A stretch of 64,000 nt of DNA from Burkholderia sp. WSM2230 (GCF_000472445.1 NZ_AXAJ01000014.1:38308-102307); one strand, 5' to 3'. Shown: positions 32,465 to 41,218, counted from the first letter of the stretch. Translations and numbers: made by a program. The notes: generated by a model from the letters alone, not told the origin.

Positions 32465-33724
32465 TCATGCAGCAGGACTGGCCGTGCCGAGCACCTTGCC
32501 CTTCGTTTCGGGCAGGCACAAGGCGGCGACGATCACGAGCAGATAGCCCGATCCGGCGACAATCCCCATCGCCTTCACAAGCGACATGCCTTGCGAAAGC
32601 GTACCGACGAGAATCGGAAAGAACGAGCCGAAGCCGCGCCCCAGGTTGTAGCAGAAGCCTTGGCCCGAGCCGCGAATCGCATTCGGATAAAGCTCCGACA
32701 GATACGCGCCCACGCCTGCAAAAATCCCCTGCACGACGATGCCCAGCGGAAAACCGAGCGCAAGCATCATGCCGTTTGTGATAGGCAGCATCGTGTAGAC
32801 CATGCCGAGCACGAACGAGCCGAGCGCGAACAGGACAAAAGACGCGCGCCGGCCGATCCTGTCGCACAGAATCGCGCCGACGATATACCCGGCGAACGAG
32901 CCGACGATCAGCACGATCAGATAGCCGCTCGTGTTGAACACGGACAGATGGCGCACGGTTTTCAGATAAGTCGGCAGCCACGTGGTGAGCGCGTAATAGC
33001 CGCCGAGCATGCCGGTGCACAACGCGCTGCCGAGCAGCGTGGTGCGCAGATGCGGCAGCGAAAAAATCTGCAGGAAATGCGCGGTCTCAAAGCCGCCCTC
33101 GCGCGCACGGCGCGTCTGCAGATAAATATCCGGATCGCTGACATTGCGGCGAATGTAGATGATCCACGCCGCCGGCAGCAGGCCGATCCAGAAACACGCG
33201 CGCCACGCGTACTGTTCGGGCAGCAACGCGAAAAACGCCCAGTAGACGATCGCCGCCGCGGCCCAGCCGAACGACCAACTGCTCTGGACGGTGCCCACGG
33301 CTTTCGCGCGATGCTGCGGCGAGCGGATGGTCTCCGCCATCATGATCGTCACGACCGACCATTCACCGCCGAAGCCGATGCCTTGCAGTGTGCGGGTGGC
33401 GAGCAGCTGCCAGAACGAATGCGTGAAGCCGGACAGGAAGGTGAAGAGCGCGAAAGTGGCGATAGTCCACTGAAGCACGCGGATGCGCCCATAGCGGTCG
33501 GCCAGAATGCCGGCGAGCCAGCCGCCGAGCGCCGACGAAATCAGCGAACTGGTGGCGATCATGCCCGCTTCGCTTTTGCTCATGCCCCACGTCGCGATCA
33601 GCGTCGGGATCAGGAACGAGTAGATCATGAAGTCGAACGCGTCGACGGCATAGCCGCCGAAGCCCGCATACAGCGTGCGGCGTTCGCGCTGCGTCAGTTC
33701 GGTGAACCATTGGGGAGAGAGCAT
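32465..33724 (-). CDS. MFS transporter
   Basis: A 419-aa major facilitator with about 12 hydrophobic segments. The N-terminal segment carries AVDAFDFMIYSFLIPTLI; the loop 2-3 signature GILADRYGRIRVL and the RTLQGIGFGGEWSV motif place it among sugar/organic-acid symporters of the sialate or aromatic-acid type. A pair of charged loops follows helix 6. The partner gene downstream is a D-amino acid dehydrogenase, so an amino acid or related acid is plausible, but the substrate cannot be told. The upstream 317 bases (33725-34041) hold no gene I can support; they should contain the promoter. Confidence 0.82.
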   Translation of the reverse strand: MLSPQWFTELTQRERRTLYAGFGGYAVDAFDFMIYSFLIPTLIATWGMSKSEAGMIATSSLISSALGGWLAGILADRYGRIRVLQWTIATFALFTFLSGFTHSFWQLLATRTLQGIGFGGEWSVVTIMMAETIRSPQHRAKAVGTVQSSWSFGWAAAAIVYWAFFALLPEQYAWRACFWIGLLPAAWIIYIRRNVSDPDIYLQTRRAREGGFETAHFLQIFSLPHLRTTLLGSALCTGMLGGYYALTTWLPTYLKTVRHLSVFNTSGYLIVLIVGSFAGYIVGAILCDRIGRRASFVLFALGSFVLGMVYTMLPITNGMMLALGFPLGIVVQGIFAGVGAYLSELYPNAIRGSGQGFCYNLGRGFGSFFPILVGTLSQGMSLVKAMGIVAGSGYLLVIVAALCLPETKGKVLGTASPAA

Positions 33725-34098
33725 ATTTTTCGTGTTTCTCCTGGCTTTTCTTGTGTGCCGGCGGCGCGTGGGGCGGTTTTTCTATTCTACGGGGACGAGG
33801 CGTCGTGCGGCCACGTGTGGTCAAAATTGGCAGGAAACGGTAAGCAGCCGATAACAGAGAGAATGCTGATTGCAACCCGCATACTGGGAACGCGCTCCCG
33901 ACGGGGAAGGTCACGCGACAATATTGCTTACGAACTAATACGTCGTAACCAGAAATTTATTTGGAAACGTTAAACTGCGCCCGCAGCGCATAGGCTGCAC
34001 ATTATTTACTCAGGCTTGCGCCTGCTACGTCGAATCGCCTGATGCCCGCCACCGCAAAAAACTGCCCGGAACGTCGCCGCTATTTTGTCCCCACGGTC

Positions 34099-35010
34099 AT
34101 GCCTGCGAGCCTGCTTGCCGCTAGCCCATCGCGAAGGACCTTCCTGAAGCGCTCCGCCAGCGTGCTGCTGGTGTCCGGCGTGAGCAGCTCGCTGCTCTCC
34201 GCATGCGGCGGCGGCAATCTGGAGGACGAGCAGCGCGAGACGCCGCGGCTCGCATCGGTCGATAATTTTCGCGACGTCGCCGGCGCTGCCGCCGGCTATC
34301 CGACTGTCGACGGCAAAAAGATGCGCCGCGGCGCCTTTTTCCGCTCGAACGTCCTGACGCTCAGCGTGGCCGATCAGAACGAGATGGAAAGGCTTGGCAT
34401 CGTCGGCGTTTTCGATTTGCGCACGCCCGGCGAGATAGAGCGCACGGCGGACATCTTGCCTCGCGGGTCGGTTTCGCAGGCGCTGGATGTACTGGGTGTG
34501 CGCGACTTCGTGCCGCCCGCTTTCAATTCGGCGGCCAACGCCGTCGCATTCATGGAATCGCAGGCGCGCGGCTATGTGACCGGCGCCGCGCAGCGGGCGA
34601 GCTTCGGCGCGCTGTTGCGTCAACTCGCGGACGGCACCGGCGCGCAACTATTTCATTCGAACGCGGGTAAGGATCGCGCCGGCTGGGTCGCGGCGCTGTT
34701 GCAGAGCATTGCCAACGTGCCGCTCGACGTGATCATGCAGGACTACCTGCTCAGTAACGTCTACCGCGCGCAGGCGATCAGGTCGATGAAGGAAACGTTG
34801 CGTGCGCAGGACGGCGACGCGCTCGCCGCGATTCAGGAGCCCTTGCTCGGCGTTCAGGAGAGTTTTCTGCAGGCTGGCTTCGATCAGGTGCAGGCGAGCT
34901 ACGGCACAATGACGCGCTACCTGACTGACGGCCTCGGCGTATCCGATTCCACCATCGAGAGCTTGCGCAGCAGGCTTGTCGTTTCAACCAGCGGGCGCAG
35001 CGGCGGGTAA
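34099..35010 (+). CDS. Tat-exported tyrosine-phosphatase-like lipoprotein with catalytic Cys replaced by Ser
   Basis: The 303-aa protein (from the ATG at 34099; another lies 57 bases upstream) has a Tat motif SRRTFLKRS and a lipobox-like LLSAC followed by GGG, so it is probably a Tat-translocated lipoprotein. The body matches the Y_phosphatase3 (PF13350-like) family: NFRDVAG near the N-terminus, GVFDLRTPGEIER, and a P-loop. That P-loop normally reads HCTAGKDRTGW but here is HSNAGKDRAGW, with Ser187 in place of the nucleophilic Cys. The protein should therefore be catalytically weak or dead. The family call is firm; the functional consequence is inferred. Confidence 0.8.
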   Translation: MPASLLAASPSRRTFLKRSASVLLVSGVSSSLLSACGGGNLEDEQRETPRLASVDNFRDVAGAAAGYPTVDGKKMRRGAFFRSNVLTLSVADQNEMERLGIVGVFDLRTPGEIERTADILPRGSVSQALDVLGVRDFVPPAFNSAANAVAFMESQARGYVTGAAQRASFGALLRQLADGTGAQLFHSNAGKDRAGWVAALLQSIANVPLDVIMQDYLLSNVYRAQAIRSMKETLRAQDGDALAAIQEPLLGVQESFLQAGFDQVQASYGTMTRYLTDGLGVSDSTIESLRSRLVVSTSGRSGG

Positions 35011-35093
35011 GAGCGCACGCAAAAGACGCACGCAGGGGACGCCGGAAAACACGCCGGCAAAACGCGCCAGTAAAACGCACCAGTAAAACGCGC

Positions 35094-35128
35094 GCAAAAA
35101 AAGTCCGCCCCAGATAAGCGGGCGGACT
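35094..35128 (-). terminator. Terminator after the two-component operon
   Basis: Read on the minus strand, AGTCCGCCC pairs with GGGCGGACT around a 9-base loop, followed by seven T. It lies about 130 bases past the kinase stop and terminates the minus-strand response regulator-kinase operon. Confidence 0.8.
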
Positions 35129-35255
35129 GAGAAGGGCGGCATCGAGGTTGCCAAGGCCAACTATAAGGCCCCCTGCCATGCGATATCCGATCCGGTAAGG
35201 CGAGGTAAGCGCACGAGCCGCACCATCTCATTCAGCTGCGGCTCTGGCCGGCGCT

Positions 35256-36620
35256 TCACGCCGACGCCGACGCCACCGGCAATTCGATACACACTTCCAG
35301 ACCACCTTCTGCATGATTGCGTACGTGGCAACGTCCGCCGCGATCGTGCGCGAGCCGCGCGACGATCGCCAGGCCGAGCCCGCAATGGCCTTCGCCGCCG
35401 CGCGCGGCATCGAGTCTGACGAACGGTTTCATCGCGGCGGCAATGCGGTCGTCGGGAATCCCGCCGCCGTGGTCGCGCACGCCGATGATCCAGCATCCGT
35501 CGTTGCGCGCGGTGGAGATCTCCACAGGCGGCGCGCCGTGTTCGAGCGCGTTTTCGACGAGGTTCGTCACGAGCCGGTCGAGCAGCGTGCGCGGCAGCTT
35601 GAACGATGGACCGGCACGCAGATCGAGCCTGAACAGGCGGTCGTCGTCGGGGTTGTCGTCGGGACCGTCGGCAGGGGGGGCGCTGGCGCTGGCGCTGTTG
35701 CGGTTGCGGTCGCGGTCGCTGTCGTTGGTGCTATCGCCATCGTTCCCGCTGTCGGAAAACTGCTCGCGCAAGAATCCGTCGACTTCGACTGGCGGCCCCG
35801 CGTCGGCGGATTGGCCGGCGAATTCCAGAAACTGCTGGACGATGTTGGTCAGCGAATCCACATCGCGAATTAGCCCGGCGCGCTCGCTTTCCGCCACCAG
35901 CACGCTCGCGCGCAGCTTAAGCCGCGTCAGCGGCGCTTTCAGGTCATGCGCGACGCCGGCCAGCATGACCGCCTGGTCGTCGCCGGCCTCATTCAGACGC
36001 CGCATCATGTCGTTGAACGAGCCGATCAGATCGCGCAGTTCGCGCGGGCCTTGCACCGTCACCGGCTCGGGCCGTCCGCCCGAACCGAAGGCGCGCGCGG
36101 CGTCGGCGACGCGCGAGAGCGGGCGCTGCATTTGCCAGACCGCGAACAGCGAGAGGATCAGCGCGGCGGCCAACATCGAAATGGCTTCGATCAGAAAGCG
36201 CGGCGGCGGCGGAAGGTCGACCGGCAGCACCACCCAGTTCGACTTGCCCGGAAACAGCACCCACAGTTGCGGCGGCCGGAGATCGTCGACGGCAATCTGG
36301 GTGCCGGGCGGAAGCGTCTCGCGCAGATGCCGGGTCAACTGGACGACCAGATGGTCCGTGGGTTCGTGCAGATGGACGCTCGGCGGCATGTTCCAGGTCG
36401 GAACGAGATGGACGCGCATGGCGGGCGCGAGCGCCGCGCCCTTGATCGGCTCGCCGTTGATGGCCTGCAAGGCGAGCACGACGCCGCGCGCGAAGCCGTC
36501 GATTTCATGACGCGGCGGCTGCATGACAACGAGTACGAACCAGCCGGCCTGAATTGCCAGGAGCACCGCCGTGGAAAGCAACGCCATTCTGCCGAATAGC
36601 GTGTTCAGCGGGTTTCTCAT
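35256..36620 (-). CDS. EnvZ-type sensor histidine kinase
   Basis: The 454-aa membrane kinase pairs with the regulator immediately upstream. An N-terminal helix (about 10-33) and a second near residues 144-165 flank a periplasmic sensor domain of about 110 residues. A HAMP linker follows, then the H-box with His225 in AHDLKAPLTR, N-box LVTNLVENALEHG and G-boxes DHGGGIPDD and CGLGLAIVARL. Between the dimerisation and ATPase domains sits an insertion (about 285-325) rich in Asp, Asn, Ser and Arg (SDSGNDGDSTNDSDRDRNRN). Its start overlaps the regulator stop as ATGA. The signal is unknown. Confidence 0.88.
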   Translation of the reverse strand: MRNPLNTLFGRMALLSTAVLLAIQAGWFVLVVMQPPRHEIDGFARGVVLALQAINGEPIKGAALAPAMRVHLVPTWNMPPSVHLHEPTDHLVVQLTRHLRETLPPGTQIAVDDLRPPQLWVLFPGKSNWVVLPVDLPPPPRFLIEAISMLAAALILSLFAVWQMQRPLSRVADAARAFGSGGRPEPVTVQGPRELRDLIGSFNDMMRRLNEAGDDQAVMLAGVAHDLKAPLTRLKLRASVLVAESERAGLIRDVDSLTNIVQQFLEFAGQSADAGPPVEVDGFLREQFSDSGNDGDSTNDSDRDRNRNSASASAPPADGPDDNPDDDRLFRLDLRAGPSFKLPRTLLDRLVTNLVENALEHGAPPVEISTARNDGCWIIGVRDHGGGIPDDRIAAAMKPFVRLDAARGGEGHCGLGLAIVARLAHDRGGRCHVRNHAEGGLEVCIELPVASASA

Positions 36621-37357
36621 GCGCCCGATGTGGCCTCTTCGGAAAACGGTGTGCCGTCGGCGTCGGGCACGAAGACGTAGCCTTTGCCGCGTACGGTCTG
36701 CACGTAGCGCGGATTGGACGGATCGTCTTCGATCACGCGGCGCAGGCGCCAGATCGGCACGTCGAGGCTGCGGTCGCGGAAGGCAAGGTTATCGCGGTGC
36801 ACGAGGTCGTGAATCAGCACGCGCGACAACACCTTATAAGGGTTGTTGACGAAGATTTTCAGCAGCGCGAACTCGCTGTCGCGCAACGGCAGCTTGGTAT
36901 CCGCACGCGACAGCGAACGTGTGGCGAAGTCCAGTTCGAACGGACCGAACCTGTACGGCTTGCGAGCTTCCGGTGCGCTCGTGGTGGGTGGGCCGCGGCG
37001 GCGCAGCACCGTGTGGATGCGCGCGAGCAGTTCGCGTGGATCGAAGGGCTTGGTCAGATAATCGTCCGCGCCGAGCGAGAGCCCGACGATGCGGTCGGCT
37101 ACCGTGCCGCGCGCCGTCACGAAGATCACCGGAATGTCGTCGCCGGCGGCGCGCAGCGCGGTGAGCGCCCGCAGCCCGTCGGTGTTCGGCATCATGATGT
37201 CGAGCACGACGACCGACGGCCGTTCGCGCTCGAGCCGGCGCTGGAGATGGGTGCCGTCGTGCAGCACCGACGCGTCGAAGCCGTTCGACTGCAAGAACTT
37301 GCAAAGCAGATCGCGTACGACCGGATCGTCGTCGACGATAAGGACCTGTGGATTCAT
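36617..37357 (-). CDS. OmpR-family response regulator
   Basis: The 246-aa regulator has a receiver domain (DDDPVVRDLL acidic pocket, phospho-Asp in VVVLDIMMP, switch Thr/Lys in TARG and LTKPF) and a C-terminal winged helix with RFGPFELDF, LRDSEFALLKIFV, RDRSLDVPIWRLRR and VQTVRGKGYVF, the OmpR/PhoB type. It is first in an operon with the EnvZ-like kinase (4-base overlap). It is clearly paralogous to the orphan regulator about 2.4 kb downstream, sharing MNP-LxVDDDPVVR and the same domain spacing. Targets are unknown. Confidence 0.9.
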   Translation of the reverse strand: MNPQVLIVDDDPVVRDLLCKFLQSNGFDASVLHDGTHLQRRLERERPSVVVLDIMMPNTDGLRALTALRAAGDDIPVIFVTARGTVADRIVGLSLGADDYLTKPFDPRELLARIHTVLRRRGPPTTSAPEARKPYRFGPFELDFATRSLSRADTKLPLRDSEFALLKIFVNNPYKVLSRVLIHDLVHRDNLAFRDRSLDVPIWRLRRVIEDDPSNPRYVQTVRGKGYVFVPDADGTPFSEEATSGA

Positions 37358-37710
37358 GGCGAAATTCTAGACCGACGCGCGCGACGCGCGGCCGACAGTT
37401 TTCTTACCAATGCTTACCCGTTGCGCGGCAGATTCACTGCGAACCCGGCACATCAGCGCGTAAGGCCGGTCACCAAAGGCTCACAGCATATTTCAGCGGG
37501 GCGCTGTCCGGCAACGCGCAGCGCGCTGCCAAAGCGCATTCGCACCGCTTCGGTCCGCACCGCGGAAATAATCCGGGCGCAACGGGAACTGCTGGAAACC
37601 ACTCGCAACGGGTCGTAAGAACCGCCGGAAAGCGCGCTTTTCTTCGTGCATCGGCGGGGCTGCGGCGGCGAGATGATTCGTCCTGCGATACGTCGCGCCG
37701 CACGCCGGCA

Positions 37711-37743
37711 GAGCCCCGAGCCCCGAGCCCCGAGCCCCGAGCC
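37711..37743. repeat. Short tandem repeat, 7-bp unit GAGCCCC
   Basis: About 4.7 perfect copies, in the 449-base gap (37358-37806) between the regulator start and a small open frame. The rest of that gap holds no convincing gene and presumably the operon promoter. Confidence 0.8.
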
Positions 37744-37806
37744 TTGGTGCAGCCAGCGCGGCGCGCGACCGACATCCAGCCAACCCAGCGCTATGCGAGG
37801 CTCATC

Positions 37807-37995
37807 ATGACCGTTCCAAGCCACCTCAATTCCACACACTTCTCATCGATCGCGCCTGCGAAGCCGGTGGAAAAACCGGCGACTACAGGCAGCTCCGCGA
37901 ATTCGAGCACCACGCAAGCCAAAGGCTCCGCGACCCAGCCGCAGCCGTCGCTGCCTGCGGGCCTCGTGGGCCATCACGTCAACACTACCGCCTGA
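37807..37995 (+). CDS. Small Ser/Thr/Pro-rich hypothetical protein
   Basis: A 62-aa frame with GCGAGG 6 bases before the ATG, encoding a hydrophilic peptide rich in Ser, Thr, Ala, Pro and Gln without a signal peptide or known motif. It ends 15 bases before the next gene on the same strand, so it may be translated as part of that cluster. I do not recognise it. The low complexity makes it uncertain that it is a real gene. Confidence 0.35.
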   Translation: MTVPSHLNSTHFSSIAPAKPVEKPATTGSSANSSTTQAKGSATQPQPSLPAGLVGHHVNTTA

Positions 37996-38010
37996 CGTAC
38001 CGAGGTTCGT

Positions 38011-38208
38011 GTGTCGACTCTGAAACTTTACAGGCGCTTGCTACGCGCCACTGCGTGGCTCGCGCTCGGCGCGGCGCTGCTGCCGCTCGACGGCTGCGCC
38101 GTTGCCGCGCTGCCATGCCGGCTCACGTCGGCCACGTTGAAAATCATCCCGGTCGTCGGCCATGCGGCGGCCGCGCCGTTCGACATGTGTTCATCCGCTA
38201 TCGACTGA
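38011..38208 (+). CDS. Small DUF6726-like lipoprotein
   Basis: The 65-aa protein starts at a GTG with GAGG just upstream. A basic N-terminus and hydrophobic stretch end in a lipobox-like LDGC, followed by AVAALPCRLTSATLKIIPVV and a C-terminal Cys. This is the pattern I associate with DUF6726 proteins of Burkholderiales. It is probably a small envelope lipoprotein of unknown role. The following gene starts 4 bases after the stop. Confidence 0.6.
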   Translation: MSTLKLYRRLLRATAWLALGAALLPLDGCAVAALPCRLTSATLKIIPVVGHAAAAPFDMCSSAID

Positions 38209-38211
38209 ATC

Positions 38212-38931
38212 ATGACAGCCACCCGGATTGTCTGCGCGCTGGCGCTGCTATGCGGCATGTTTTCGCTGAACGTCGCGGCGCGCGATGCCAGTGTTGCGGC
38301 GTCCGCTCCAGCTTCGAAAGACGCTTTGACCGACGCCCGACGGCGTGCGCAGGAGACGCCCTTTGCATTCCGCGGAATTGCGCTTGGCATCACGCTCGAC
38401 GAGTTCCGCGCCGGTTCGAAGGTGCGTGCGACGCCGCTCGGCAGCGTGCCGGTCTGCGAGACGGACGTGCAGGCGGGCGCGCTCGGCATGCGGCTCAAGT
38501 CACGCGAGAGCCTGACCGTCGCGTGCCATTGGGCGCATCGCGGCGACAACGGTTGGGCGCTCTCGCAAGCGGTCGTCGACGGTGCGCCGGCGGCCGAGCA
38601 CGTGCTGCGCTTCGCGCGCATGGAAGGGCAGAGCGATGGCCAAAGCGCGCTGCGGCTCTACGAGATGTCCTTCGTGATCGACGAGGTCACCGCCGAGGAT
38701 CTGCGTGATGCGCTCGCGGAGCGCTACGGCCCGCCGCGTCACGCGACGCAGAACGTGTCGTCGCCCGGCGCGCTGCCGGTCTACGTGTGGGAGAACGCGG
38801 TCAGTTCGATCACGCTGTGTTTCCTGCCGGGCACGCGCAACGGCACGCTCACTTATCTGCTGAAGGGCTCGGACGCGTGGGTCAAGTCCGTCGTGCGGCA
38901 GTGGCAGGCGAGCGATGCAGAAGCCGGTTGA
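38212..38931 (+). CDS. Secreted hypothetical protein
   Basis: A 239-aa protein with a signal peptide (about residues 1-23, cut near NVAARD). A mixed alpha/beta domain follows, with FAFRGIALGITLDEFRA near its start, a form often seen where a protein compares input to a threshold repeat, and four Cys that could pair. I do not recognise a defined family. It is packed 4 bases behind the DUF6726-like gene and about 75 bases ahead of the orphan flgH, which suggests a common envelope role. Confidence 0.65.
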   Translation: MTATRIVCALALLCGMFSLNVAARDASVAASAPASKDALTDARRRAQETPFAFRGIALGITLDEFRAGSKVRATPLGSVPVCETDVQAGALGMRLKSRESLTVACHWAHRGDNGWALSQAVVDGAPAAEHVLRFARMEGQSDGQSALRLYEMSFVIDEVTAEDLRDALAERYGPPRHATQNVSSPGALPVYVWENAVSSITLCFLPGTRNGTLTYLLKGSDAWVKSVVRQWQASDAEAG

Positions 38932-39007
38932 TGTGCGCTGCGGCTCATGCGGCCGGTGCAGTTGAAGATTCGGCCGAATTCAAATCATTCAGGCCAGGAG
39001 TAAAACA

Positions 39008-39676
39008 ATGCTTACGCTACGTGTTTCCGTCGCGCTGTGCGCGGCGGCGTGTTTGTCCGCTTGCGCGAGCGGACAGAGGTCGATTGTCGAAACGCCGATG
39101 GCGCCGCCGCTAGTATCAGCGCCGCTGAACGTCAACACGCAGGGCGCGATCTATCAGGCGGGCACGCTGATGGTTCTCTACGAGACGCCGCGCGCGCAGC
39201 ATATCGGCGATGTGCTGACCATCCGCCTCTCGGAGTCGTATAGCGGCAACAATAGTTCCACTGCGGCCGCGAGCCGTGCGAGCACCATCACCGCCGACGC
39301 CGCCGACAAATCGACCGGCGCGGCCGCGCGACTTGCAAGGCTCTTCAACATCGGCTCCGCAAGCACGGAATACAAAGGGCAGGGCAGCCTGACCGACGTC
39401 AGCGGCATGACGGGCACGCTCGCCGTGACCGTGATCGGCACCATGCCCACCGGCAACCTGGTCGTATCGGGCGAAAAGGTGATTTCGATGAGCGGCAACC
39501 GCGACCGTCTGCGGCTGTCGGGCGTCGTGAATCCTAAGGATATCGAAGCAGGCAACTACGTCGCATCGAGCAAGGTCGCGAATGCGCGCATCGAACAGGC
39601 CGGCACAGGCATGATCTCCGACGCGACGACGATGGGCTGGCTGCAGAGAATGTTCCTGAGTGTGCTGACGTTCTAA
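39008..39676 (+). CDS. flgH: FlgH-like flagellar L-ring protein, isolated copy
   Basis: Outer-membrane lipoprotein that forms the L-ring around the flagellar rod. The 222-aa protein has a signal and lipobox LSAC, GAIYQAGTLMVLYETPRAQHIGD, the conserved GDVLTIRLSESYSGNNSST segment, FNIGSASTEYKGQGS, LVVSGEKVISMSGNRDRLRLSG and the C-terminal GWLQRMFLSVLTF, all FlgH features at the normal length. AGGAG lies 7 bases before the ATG. No other flagellar gene is in the window: it sits alone between a secreted protein and an orphan response regulator, so it is probably a second copy with a separate use. The family call is strong; the symbol describes homology only. Confidence 0.85.
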   Translation: MLTLRVSVALCAAACLSACASGQRSIVETPMAPPLVSAPLNVNTQGAIYQAGTLMVLYETPRAQHIGDVLTIRLSESYSGNNSSTAAASRASTITADAADKSTGAAARLARLFNIGSASTEYKGQGSLTDVSGMTGTLAVTVIGTMPTGNLVVSGEKVISMSGNRDRLRLSGVVNPKDIEAGNYVASSKVANARIEQAGTGMISDATTMGWLQRMFLSVLTF

Positions 39677-39733
39677 TGCTGGCGGCGGCGCATCGCGGCG
39701 CCGTCCGCTTGTGCGCTGCCAAGGTTGCCGCGC

Positions 39734-40477
39734 TTATTCCGAAAGCGCGGCCGGTCCGCGCTCAGCGGCGCCGATCTCGCCGTCCGGCACGAACACATAG
39801 CCGCGTCCCCACACCGTTTGCACGTAGCGAGGCTCGGATGGATCGACCTCGATCAGCCGGCGCAAACGCCAGATCGACACATCGAGACTGCGGTTGCGAT
39901 GCGCCTCGCTGTTGCCGTGCAGTTTCTCGAGCAGTTGCGCGCGCGTGAGCACCGTCATCGCATGCGTGACGAACACTTTCAGCATGGCGAATTCGCTCGA
40001 GCGCAGGGTGATGCGCTCGCCGTCGCGGCGTAGTTCGCGCGCCGGGAAGTTGACTTCGAAGCGGCCAAACCGGTACGGCGCGCGTTGTTCCGGCGCGCTC
40101 GGCGCAATCGAGCCGCGCCGGCGCAGCACCGTGCGAATGCGCGCGACCAGCTCGCTCGGTTCGAACGGCTTGCCGAGATAATCGTCGGCGCCGAGTTCGA
40201 GACCGATCACACGGTCGATCGGGTCGGCGCGCGCGGTGAGAAGAATCACGGGGATATCGTCGCCCGCCACGCGCAACGCGCGCAGTGCACTGATGCCGTC
40301 GAGCTCCGGCATCATGATGTCGAGCACGACCAGCGCGGGACGTTCGTCCCGCAGCTTGTTCTGCAGCGCCATGCCGTGCTCGAGCGTGGCGACCTTGAAA
40401 CCGCGCCCTTCGAGATACTGGCTGACGAGATTGCGTACGACGGGGTCGTCGTCGACGACCAGAATGGATGGGTTCAT
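39734..40477 (-). CDS. OmpR-family response regulator without an adjacent kinase
   Basis: The 247-aa regulator has a complete receiver domain (DDDPVVRNLV, VVVLDIMMPEL, LTARADP, LGKPF) and winged-helix output (RFGRFEVNF, LRSSEFAMLKVFV, NRSLDVSIWRLRR, VQTVWGRGYVF). It is closely similar to the regulator at 36617-37357, so the two likely arose by duplication. No histidine kinase lies beside it; the gene downstream is flgH in the opposite direction. It may be served by the nearby EnvZ-like kinase or a distant one. Confidence 0.88.
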   Translation of the reverse strand: MNPSILVVDDDPVVRNLVSQYLEGRGFKVATLEHGMALQNKLRDERPALVVLDIMMPELDGISALRALRVAGDDIPVILLTARADPIDRVIGLELGADDYLGKPFEPSELVARIRTVLRRRGSIAPSAPEQRAPYRFGRFEVNFPARELRRDGERITLRSSEFAMLKVFVTHAMTVLTRAQLLEKLHGNSEAHRNRSLDVSIWRLRRLIEVDPSEPRYVQTVWGRGYVFVPDGEIGAAERGPAALSE

Positions 40478-40566
40478 CAGGTCATCTTAGTGTTCCGTGC
40501 GGGCGCAGCAAAGCGGCTAACGCTTTCCAATCCTTTCTCGCGTAAGGGAAAGCAAGCGGCGTATGT

Positions 40567-41199
40567 CTAATTGAGCTGCGAAGTTTGCAGTGTCTGGCGG
40601 CCGAAATCGGTGCGGTCGATCACCATTCTGTCGATCAGCCCATTGAGCTTGGTCGACGCGGAGGAGAAGCGGTCGGTATTGAGGCCGCCCGTCTGATAGC
40701 GCGCGGTGACGAGAATGCGGCCGTTCTGCACGAGCGTCAGGTCGATGATCGACAGATACTGGATCGTGTCGTCGCTGAACGAGCGGCGGCCATAGTCGAT
40801 TGCGGCGTTGTATACGAGGCGCGCCTCGCAGCCGGCAGGCGAGGTGCCGGGATTGTAGACGTCCGAACGAATGCCGCGGCGGTCGAGCGCAAGTTGCAGC
40901 GCCGGCACGAAATCGCCGACCGACACCGTAGTGTTCACCTCGATGCACACATGGCGCACATCCGCGGGACGGCCGCTGACGAAAGTCGGCGACGAATAAT
41001 TCGCGGCGATTGCGTAGCCGGCCTGAATCACCGAGCCGGTTGCGTCGGCTGCCTGGATCAGCGTCCACGCGCAGCCGTTCAGTCCGAGCGTCAGCGCCGC
41101 GCACGCGAAAAGCCGCGCGCCGGGCCGCCGCAACATGACCCGCGCCGCCCGAGGGGCTCGCGTGAAAGCGTCAGCACGTGTGCCAGGCAGCGTTGCCAT
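40567..41199 (-). CDS. Lipoprotein of unknown function
   Basis: A 210-aa protein whose hydrophobic segment (LFACAALTLGLNGCAW) has a lipobox-like LNGC. The long frame puts 21 residues ahead of it, so the Met at 41136 (MLRRPGARLF) may be the true start; neither start has a clear ribosome-binding site. The mature part has a YAIAANYSSPTFVSGRPADV segment, several Cys and an alternation of strands. I do not recognise the family with confidence. It is likely an outer-membrane lipoprotein. Confidence 0.6.
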   Translation of the reverse strand: MATLPGTRADAFTRAPRAARVMLRRPGARLFACAALTLGLNGCAWTLIQAADATGSVIQAGYAIAANYSSPTFVSGRPADVRHVCIEVNTTVSVGDFVPALQLALDRRGIRSDVYNPGTSPAGCEARLVYNAAIDYGRRSFSDDTIQYLSIIDLTLVQNGRILVTARYQTGGLNTDRFSSASTKLNGLIDRMVIDRTDFGRQTLQTSQLN

Positions 41200-41218
41200 C
41201 GTCGCGCGGTATCTGAAT

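Noticed and set aside
37348-37806. A plus-strand frame upstream of and including the 37807 start
   Set aside because: Its upstream part covers the regulator's 5' region and a 7-bp repeat with Arg/Ala-rich output; only the ATG at 37807 has a ribosome-binding site.
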